Assembly: GCA_018894105.1 (NCBI GenBank)
Contig: CM032125.1
Location: forward strand, 29,435,032-29,499,031
Direction of reading: 5' to 3'
DNA: 64,000 nucleotides
From: Jacaranda mimosifolia
Lineage: Eukaryota; Streptophyta; Magnoliopsida; Lamiales; Bignoniaceae
The translations under genes were made by a program, and so were the position numbers. The stretch's first letter is position 1. The number at the start of each line of letters is the position of its first letter. Below are positions 56,156-64,000 of the stretch, piece after piece. The notes under the pieces were generated by a model. It had not been told where the DNA came from. It did no database searches and was given only the letters and a program-made list of their open reading frames with translations.

Positions 56156-57580
56156 ATATATGTTATTGTGATCAAAGCGTATTGCATAAGATGACAAACT
56201 TATCAAAATATCTTACAGATGTTCTTTTCAAAAGCATATGTATAATTTATTATAAGTCTTAAATATAAGATGTTAATTACTTAATTAATTTAGTTTTTCA
56301 GATCTAATAAATCTCCTTGTTGCTACATCGCAAATTATATACAAGATTAATTTTAACCATTAGCTACTCAAAAGCAGCCAACTGTAAAGCTGTCAAGATA
56401 TTGAAATTTATCTTATCTAGATAATTAAATTGAGAACTTATATTATTACATAAGATCTAATATATTATATATACATAACATGATTTGTTGTCGCTTAATA
56501 TATATAATTAGTGGAATTTTTGCATTGTCAGTTACTATTTTGTCAAAAATTTATCTTTTCTTGTAGGGAGCAATTGCAAATTTTGTTCATGATAAATACA
56601 TAGGATAATAATTTGTGTTTGATATAAATAATTAATGTGTTCAGTCAAGAGGAGGTTTGGGTTTTTATATGCGGGTGGCCGCCTTGGCCGTTTATGTTAT
56701 GGGCCACTTTAATTCATGCTCGTGGATGTAATATCTACAATTAGGGACGGAGGCGGGTGGGTTGGGGTCGGGGTCGGAGCAAGGATGGCCCATTGGTCCT
56801 CCAACTTATTTTACATTGTAGAAAAATTTAATAATAGTTAATATAGATAATTTAAACTTTCAAAGAAAAGACCCTTTAATATTAATTAAAAATAATTAAT
56901 TTTATTTATTAAAAGTAAGTAGTTTTTAATTGTCATTCGTTTTTATTTTTCTTGTTTGGCTTTTAATTATCATTCGTTTTTATTTTTCTTGTTTGGCCTT
57001 ACGTGAAAAATTGATCATTTAAATTTTGTGAATTAAATTTAATTAATTTCTAATCAAATATAAGAATTAAAATCAATCAATTAAATCTTTACTTATTTTA
57101 ATTTTTTAAAATTTAAAATTAATTTTTACGCTCATATTCAAGTAATCAAGTGAAAACAATTAGGGTAACGCCGTTAGAGTACTTTCATTTAATTTGTATT
57201 AAAAACGTTATAGGAATTTAACCAAAAGAACCTTAAGGGACTTGCAGAATGATCAAGATCTATCTTTCTTTACTTCAATGAGATTGAGAGAATGAAATAA
57301 AAATTAAAAAAAAAAATTCGCTATTAATATTGTGAAGAAAAAGCTCAAAAAAAAATAAAATAATGAAAGGTGACTTTTTAACAGATTGTTTAATTACTTA
57401 TTTTGAGAAAGATATTACAAAATTTTAATATTAATTTGATTATTGATGAATTCTACGGTATAAAAGGACGTCGTGCTCAACTTCGATAAAAATTATGTAT
57501 TTAAAATTAATAAATTATGAATTCAAATTTTTATGTATTATAAATTTTGTTCCCTCATATTTTCATTTCTGAATCCATCC

Positions 57581-57652
57581 TTGTATGGTTGCCGCATCTT
57601 TGGTAAGCAAAGTGGTGGCGCATTCTGTTGACATCGTCAGGGGAATGAAAGG
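57581..57652 (+). other. Highly conserved short island with open frame (copy B)
   Basis: Twin of 48678-48748 with a single synonymous T-to-C change in the MVAASLVSKVVAHSVDIVRG frame (ATG at 57585). The sequences diverge immediately after the ATGAAAG. Confidence 0.35.
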
Positions 57653-58112
57653 TATAATAAGAATTCTATTTACTCATACAAGACCACACGATTATTTTTT
57701 ATTTTTACATAAAATGAAATGTACATGCAAATTTAAGATTAATAGTATTTAATTTTCTGAGAAAATTCATGAACGCCTGGCATTGCGAGATACTTGGTGT
57801 CAATTTGAGTTTGAATTCCATATTAATTCTGTTTTTGGGTTATCACGAATGTGAATTATTTTCACACTTGAAAGATAATACAGTGTTCGTGGAGTTAAAT
57901 TCACATGGTTACTGTTTCTCAGGTAATTAATTAAGAGTCCAATTAATTAAAGGATTAATTCTACAAAGTTGTGTAATTTCTTTTATTGCCATATATGTGT
58001 AGTCAGATATAATTATTTCAGTCCACACAATAAAGACACAATAAAGAAAAGGAAAAAAGAAAAATTAAATTTCACACAATTTAACGTGAAAAAGGCCATT
58101 CTGTATAATAAA

Positions 58113-58551
58113 GGGCTTTTTTTTTTTTTTTTTGTGAATTGTCAAAATATTTTTCAACTCCCAAAATATAAACAAACAATTCATCATATTCCCCAATTTC
58201 ATTATTCTAATTACATGCAAAAAGGCCCAAAAACCCTGACAATTAATTTCCTACCCATTCCACAATGTCTAACCCTCTCATTTTTTGTCCCCCCTACCCA
58301 ATCTATATATACGCATATATAAGTAATTTTAAAATATTAATTTTACCTTACTCATCCAACAAAAAAGTTATTGATGTGACATTTTGTCCCCTCCCGAAAC
58401 ACAAACAAACAAATAATTTTTTCTCAATTTATTCTCTACCTACTACCCAAAACACAAACAAACAACTATCATATTTCCCAACCCCACTTCCCAAAAATCA
58501 TTTTACAAAAATATTTTGACAAAAGACTCCAATTCATAAACAAACAAGCCC
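58113..58551. mobile_element. MITE with GGGCTTGTTTGTTT termini (copy B, uninterrupted)
   Basis: Right end AATTCATAAACAAACAAGCCC-type; the left end is altered by a T run directly after GGGC. It represents the pre-insertion state of 49187-49972. The open frames at 57969-58519 are not genes. Confidence 0.7.
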
Positions 58552-59186
58552 AAGGTTTTGGTTAGTATAAAATGATTTATACTATGACCAAAACAATAAT
58601 AATACTGTAATAAAAAAAAAAGGAGTATTTGTTGAAAAGTTAACTATCTAAAGTGTATGCTTCTGCTAGTCTAAATGGTAACATAAATTAACATAATAAG
58701 AATATTAATTTAAAACAATACAACACAACAATACATGATTGAATTTTGTCAAGCAGGAAACAATAATTACTGTTTAGACGGAAATGGGCTATGATCTTTT
58801 CAAATGTGACCTAAACTAATAAAGCAGAAACTATAAAGCAAAATGAATCAACATGAAGATGAGGAAAAATCCTACATACAGTAAGTAAACTAGAATACAT
58901 AAGATGCAGTGTCAAGGCTTGTGAAACCATAGTTTTCTTAAGGCTTTATTTGTCCTTGGAATTGGTGCTCGAATGACTCAAATGAACAACCTACTCAAGA
59001 TATAACAATTCTTCACATGGTTAAAGGTAACACTTCAATTGGTTGCGATGCAAATCTAGTGGTTCGAAACTCTTTCTTCCTAAGAACACTTTATTGTACA
59101 ATGAATGCCCAATGTATGCTATCACGTATGCGTATGTATGCGCTTGAATGTTTCTTTCTAAATATATTTTTCCTTGGTTCTCATCA

Positions 59187-59316
59187 GTTTTTTATTTTTT
59201 TTATTTTTTATTTTTTTATACACATGCATACATTATCAAGAGTCTGTTAGGGCTCGAACTCCTGACCTCCCACATTATGTGAAAGATTTATGCCATTGAG
59301 CCACATGCCTCTTGGC
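59187..59316 (-). mobile_element. tRNA-derived SINE, only in copy B
   Basis: A 15-bp direct repeat CCTTGGTTCTCATCA flanks it (59172-59186 and 59317-59331). On the minus strand it starts GGCCAAGAGGCATGTGGCTC (A-box-like TGGCTCAATGG), carries the B-box-like GAGTTCGAGCC, and ends in a long AAATAAA-type tail. These are internal RNA polymerase III promoter boxes of tRNA origin. Copy A has the uninterrupted site with one CCTTGGTTCTCATCA (near 50597). It is the best-preserved of three related copies. Confidence 0.9.
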
Positions 59317-59749
59317 CCTTGGTTCTCATCAATTCTATTTGTAGATGTGCACACGGCTTATCTAATAAGATACAAAGCTTAACTAAAACATATAACTCTT
59401 TGTATTAAGCCACAAAATTCTCTATTATTAAGCGTCATATCTCTTGGTATTAAGCTTTATAACTCTTAGTAAAAGGCAATTAAACGAGCATAACAGACAA
59501 TTATTAGACACATTAACTAGTCAATGATAACTTTCTCTATATGTGTGACACTTGAGACTGAAATGTAACAAGTAAATTTCATCCAAAAAGATTTAAGGTT
59601 TGACCATACCAGCATCGCATTGAATTGCGCTGAGTCGAGCTGGCCACCGGATGGGCTGGCAGGTAGCACGCACATGTACGCATGTGGTCTGGACCAACCT
59701 AAAAGTATGTAGGTTCTTTCTCTTCCAAATATTTTGGTACTTCTAAGAG

Positions 59750-61532
59750 TAGGGATGACAAAGAAGAAAATCGAGTCAGAGATTATGTCTCCATCTCCAT
59801 CCCTGCTTAGTACATTAATCTCCATATGCTGCTATACCCAATGGGGAGGAGAACTTTGCAACCATCGAATGCGGAGACTCTTACGGGTATTCCTTATTCT
59901 CCATTCTTCATTCTATTTTTAAGATAGATTAAAATAAATATAAAATTAATTTAAAACCCCACAAATTATAAATTCACTTGAAATAAGTACAATCTAAGGC
60001 CAATAAAGATAAAATAGGATTAATCCAAATAAATATAATTTGAATTATAAAGAGTTGCATCCCTTGTTTAGTCCCTTCGATCTCCATTTTTTCACATTAT
60101 TAATTTACATTGCACAAGTTTGAATCAACTATGACTTTTTGTATTTTCTTAGTTCTTAAGGTGACTGTTCATCTTTATCTTTCTACTTGATTTTTAAAAA
60201 TTCTCTTTAACTGTAATAGAATATACATGTATTTTCGCTAATTTTAAATATTTAAATTTGTGTTATTTTAATTAGTATAAAATAATATATGACTTTAAAT
60301 TTTTTATAAAATATTTAGATAAATAGTTCATAATCATGCACAATAAATATTCTCTTTATTGTACATATTCTCACATTCATTATACTAAAAATTAGTATAC
60401 ATCTAAAATGCATTTATAATGTGCATAATTATGAATCTAGCAGTTACATAAAGTAAATGTTTCATAACCTGGCATTAAAACATTGAGCTAAGGTATTAAA
60501 AGTTTAAATAAATGATGGTTATTTATGCATATAAATTTTGGTGAATATAGATAAAAAAAAGTAAAAAGGTAAATTTGGTATCATAACTTCCATTGTAGAC
60601 AGAAAAGAGGCTTTCTTTTTTATAATAGTATAGATATTATTGGTGTTTGTTTATATGCATCATAAAATATGGTATCGATTTATTGTATCTTTCAATTGAA
60701 AATAATCTGTATTTGAACTTTTATATTTTATAATTTTTGCCCCCTCACAATTTTAGTTCTGGATCCGTCTCTGTATGTATGTGTGTGTGTGTGTGTGTGT
60801 GTGAATGAGTGAAGTGGGAGAGTGATAAATGAATTAGTGATGTGAAAGGTAAAGTGAGAAAGTGAGGTGGTAGGTGTGATTTTTAGGGTGTAGGATTTTT
60901 TGGGTGATTTGGGAAGGCTTTTTGGGTATAAAATTTGAGTCTTTTAGGAAAAAGATTGGAGAATGTGTCTCCATTTTGAAATTTTTTGGGGGGTTGGAAA
61001 AATTTTTGGAATTTTTTTTGGGAAAATGTAGAAGAACATAGCCTAAAATCCTACCAGAATTAAAATTACAAATAAAAACTTTATTATAAAAATATATATT
61101 GTTTGTGTCTTTTTTTATTATAATTAAAACTTATATTTAATTATATTTTGATAATTTGCACATCATTATTTTGATAGAAGAAATAAAGTACAACATTATG
61201 AATTAAATAGTTGTTTAATTCAAGTTGTAAAATTAATTCAATCAATATAAATTTATACAAATATACACATATTTATGGATTATGGAGGCGTAGGCGGAGG
61301 CGGGGATTCCCCATACCCAATCTCCAATCTCCGATTGAGTATCCAATCAAGCAAGTTTGGGGGTGGGCTCGGAGTGGAGTAAGAGTTATATCAAACCCGC
61401 CTCCACCTCCTCATGTTCAAAGTGGGTATTCCCTATACCCTCCTTCAGACCTGATCAATAACTAAAATCACCAAATCTATCGAATCGAAGCGTGCGAATA
61501 ACCGTGGGTAACTGGTTAAATTGCTATCCCTA
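59750..61532. mobile_element. Possible hAT relic
   Basis: The left end TAGGGATGACAAA and the reverse complement of the right end TAGGGATAGCAAT resemble hAT termini. Both subterminal parts carry GGGGAAT/ATACCC words, and 61270-61480 is GC-rich as in many hAT-type elements. The flanking 8 bases (TCTAAGAG and GGGTCCAA) do not match, so the boundaries are uncertain. No transposase; the rest is AT-rich. Confidence 0.35.
60779..60803 (+). repeat. GT microsatellite
   Basis: About 12 GT units. Confidence 0.9.
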
Positions 61533-62279
61533 GGGTCCAACCTCTTGTTCCTCACTCAAGCTATATAAGGCCTACCCCTTAAAAAGTAAGATTCTAATGT
61601 GGGATAACTTGGTTTGAATCTTGGCTTGCTCACAAAATTGCTTTTTCAAATGACTTACTTTAAGCTTCATTTTATCATTCAAATTTCATTAAATTTGGCA
61701 TGTAGACACAATAACAACATTTTATCATCAAGATGAATTTATTAAGATAGGTTACTTGAATTGTAAATTCAAAACTATCCTTTTTATTTCATACTAAGTT
61801 GGTGGATCACATGTCACGTTCTATAATTCCCTATATGAATAAGAAAATTGTCTCATTAGATGTGTTTATGAATGCAGATATATGAAAAAGTCTTAGCTTA
61901 AGAGATATCGCATTAGGAGAGTTAGCTTTTGGCCTTAAACCTTCTTTAGTGATAACAATTTGATATATTTTCCAACTAATGAATGTGATGTCTTGAACTG
62001 TTTGGCTTTTGTGTATACCAAGATAATAAACTACACAAGATACCGTTTGATAATTAGTATTGTGGTTCAATGTTATGTTCATTTTAGTCCTGAACAGCTC
62101 TTGGTATTCATAATTACTCTTTGAGAGTTCAGCCTTAAAATTGTCATGGGACTGATCCAATCCTTACTCACATAGATGACTTTTTATTATGAGGTTACTG
62201 CAGCACCTCCAACTCGGAAATTCAAGATATACTAGCCATTAAAAACAATGTTTAACCTTAAACTTATGCACGTGGTACT
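61533..62279 (-). other. Probable copia-derived relic, left of the hAT element
   Basis: The minus-strand open frame 61831-62160 contains YQTVSCVVYYLGIHKSQTVQ and KEGLRPKANSPNAISLKL. I recall similar sequence next to plant copia elements but cannot name it. As a copia RNase H remnant lies on the other side of the hAT (63663-64000, same strand), both may belong to one decayed copia element. At 61580-61625 a GGTTTGAATCTTGG word resembles a B-box, but no paired A-box was found. Confidence 0.3.
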
Positions 62280-63654
62280 TAGAGGTGTCAAATGGGCCGG
62301 GCCAAGCCAGCCCAGTACATTTGATAGATGGCTCACGACAGTCCTGAGCCAAGTCGGGCCAGCTCACGGGCCGTTCACAGTTCGAACCGTGATTGGCTGA
62401 AACTTTGAAAATCCAGCTTGGCTCAAAATCAACCAACTATATAGGTGAGCCAATTTATATATGAGCCGGGCTAGGCGGAAAGGTTGGCTCGCGAGTTTTT
62501 TTTTTTATTTGAAAATGAATTTAAAATTTTCAAATTTTTATATTTATGTGATTATTAATGTTTTTTTTCCAACACTTATACTTTTTTAAAAGACTTAATA
62601 ATTTATACTTATATGATTTTTAATATTTTACAACACTTAAATTTTTTTTAAAATTTAGAAATTTATACTTATATTAATTTTTGTATCAATTATATTTTTC
62701 CAAAAACATCACCAAATAAAGTGGTGAGGGGTTTGGCATGAACCCCTCTACCCATCATTAATTTAGAAAAAATAATTATATAGAGTTGGATATGACCAAA
62801 CCTCTAAGAGTTTGTTTGCTTACTTTGTATTGCATGATAGATACACAATCTAACTCAATTCCAATATTTGGTTCATTATTAGAAGCTCTTGATACAGTTA
62901 TGGCTTGGCATGCATTTAAGGCAAAACTTGGCTTGTGTATCAAGGCCTTAGGGTGTGATATGTTTTCCAACCTAAACTAAAAATAAATTATAGTTTATCG
63001 AATGGGATAATCATGCAAAGCAAACAATCAAAATGGATATTAAGTTATTTAAAATATGCAAACAAATATTAGATAGGATACAGAATAACTCATTATTTAT
63101 CCTAATCATACATATCATGTCTAATCCAAACACACCAAGCAAGCAAGCTCTAAATGAAAGTACATAATAACAACAACAAAAATAAAAAATAAACAACTTT
63201 GTAATATTTAAACATCTAAATATGCCCAATGATAAACTGATTGTTTACTCAAGTGGTCTAAATTGCTCTCGAATTAAGATGCAGTGGTGGATACAGGTTC
63301 ATGCCTTTCTTCATCGTCTTCTTCATATGGAGGCAATATGGTATTCATCATCTCCTAATTTTTTAAAAATTATAATTTATAATTTAAACTAAAAAAGTTA
63401 TTGCAGGATAAGCCGGCTAGCCCGTGAGCCAGCCCACTTAGCCAGCGAGCCAACCTACTAAGCCTACTTGTTTAGCCCACGAGTTGGGCTAGCCTGCAGT
63501 CCTTCACAGTCAGTGGGCCAAGTCGGTCCCGAGTTGCAAAATTCCAACTTGAGATGGGTTTTAAAGTGAGTCGATCCACCCCAGCCCATATTAAAGAATT
63601 AAACAAGCCGAGCTGGGCCTTTTTTTCATTGCCCGGCCCATTTTAACACCTCTA
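62280..63654. mobile_element. Non-autonomous hAT-type element
   Basis: The left end TAGAGGTGTCAAATGGGCCG and the reverse complement of the right end TAGAGGTGTTAAAATGGGCC are inverted repeats continuing into GGGC. The 8-bp flanks GTGGTACT (62272-62279) and GTGGTATT (63655-63662) match at 7 of 8. Both ends are rich in GGGCYRGC/GAGCC words. The centre is AT-rich with no transposase; open frames at 62239-62436 and 62776-63229 are not genes. Confidence 0.85.
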
Positions 63655-63662
63655 GTGGTATT

Positions 63663-64000
63663 GTCTACTCATCCTGAGAATAGGATAGATGCTTAGGCCC
63701 TTCCCTTATAGTGCTTGCACTTCAAGTCAAAATAACTTGTTTTTTTCCTTTGAACTTATTTCTTAGGATCTCCAATCACATGGGTAAGGTTCTTGTTATG
63801 GTGACTCAATTACTCTATTGGTTTAAGTCTCATTCTCTCAATGATTTGATGACTTGCTCTCTATTTAAACATTTTCTGAACAGATTAGCAATGTTATCCT
63901 TTGGCAAATAGTCAATAGAGATAACTTTAAGCGACTACCTGATGATATTATGTCTACGATGGATATGTCGAGATTTATCATTATACATACTACTTTGTGC
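63663..64000 (-). pseudogene. Ty1/copia RNase H C-terminal remnant, runs off the window
   Basis: Reading the minus strand from 64000, one frame gives KSRHIHRRHNIIR, a stop, then VISIDYLPKDNIANLFRKCL and NREQVIKSLRE. This matches the end of plant copia RNase H, where KSRHI...RHxYIR, ISVxYV...NxAD and LTK...L occur in the same order. Stops and altered residues show it is dead. The rest of the element should lie to the right of the window. The plus-strand frame at 63711-63911 is a shadow. Confidence 0.6.

Larger units (their letters stand above)
50962..59684 (+). repeat. Tandem segmental duplication, copy B (8.7 kb)
   Basis: Starts with GGTGGTGGAGTTGCTAG (compare 41242 onward) immediately after copy A's final ATGCATG, and ends at its own CATGTACGCATG (59684), after which sequence is unique. 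The order of all shared features is conserved. It carries a SINE (59187-59316) that copy A lacks. Point differences run throughout, so the duplication is not recent and not an assembly artefact. Confidence 0.92.

Noticed and set aside
59187..59316. Possible tRNA gene because of good A- and B-box-like words
   Set aside because: No cloverleaf, and an A-rich tail plus 15-bp target duplication identify a SINE.
61560..61630. Possible second SINE family (GGTTTGAATCTTGG word)
   Set aside because: Only a B-box-like word; no A-box at the right distance and no flanking duplication.

Overview
This window is AT-rich nuclear DNA of a flowering plant, almost certainly a eudicot. The evidence is a Ty3/gypsy chromovirus, hAT, Mutator-like (MULE), CACTA, PIF/Harbinger and tRNA-derived SINE insertions, intron-containing genes, and two plant-type protein families (F-box At1g67623-like and ankyrin-PGG). 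There are no operons, rRNA genes, CRISPR arrays or convincing tRNA genes. Most of the window is transposable elements, many nested and most broken. Only one locus (28.4-34.0 kb, minus strand) looks like a near-intact host gene.

Layout. 1-271 and 20519-20620 are two halves of a decayed coding sequence, split by a roughly 20-kb CACTA-type element (272-20518). That element has GTTACNAAA-rich subterminal regions, several internal tandem repeats and no recognisable transposase. Nested in it at 8171-19554 is a complete but dead Ty3/gypsy element of the Tekay/Del chromovirus type: long LTRs, an initiator-Met primer site, an extra coiled-coil/acidic ORF before gag, gag, protease, RT/RNase H, integrase and a chromodomain-like tail, with an ATATA target duplication. 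22178-24236 is a non-autonomous MULE with 104-bp terminal inverted repeats. 24520-25250 is an F-box-family relic without its F-box. 25315-27039 is a pair of nested Harbinger-like elements.

28399-33975 (minus) is a seven-exon ankyrin-repeat/PGG membrane-protein gene. Its first exon encodes a copia-gag-like domain. Exon 6 carries a one-base frameshift, and intron 4 contains a SINE and a tandem repeat. 34.8-35.8 kb holds two Tourist-like MITEs. 37105-42199 is a full-length MULE with a decayed MURA-type transposase and a perfect 9-bp target duplication.

41242-59684 is a direct tandem duplication of about 9.7 kb whose breakpoint lies inside the last exon of that MULE. Each copy carries the same minus-strand solo LTR and the same MITE. 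After duplication, copy A gained a hAT element and a Tourist MITE, and copy B gained a SINE. Each insertion is shown by a matching site without it in the other copy. The right end (59.7-64 kb) holds a possible hAT relic, a clear 1.4-kb hAT-type element, and a minus-strand copia RNase H remnant running off the window.

The window is mainly a record of genome turnover: nesting, solo-LTR formation, segmental duplication and mutational decay (many TGA/TAG/TAA stops one transition from conserved codons). All boundaries were read by eye; no alignment or database search was run.
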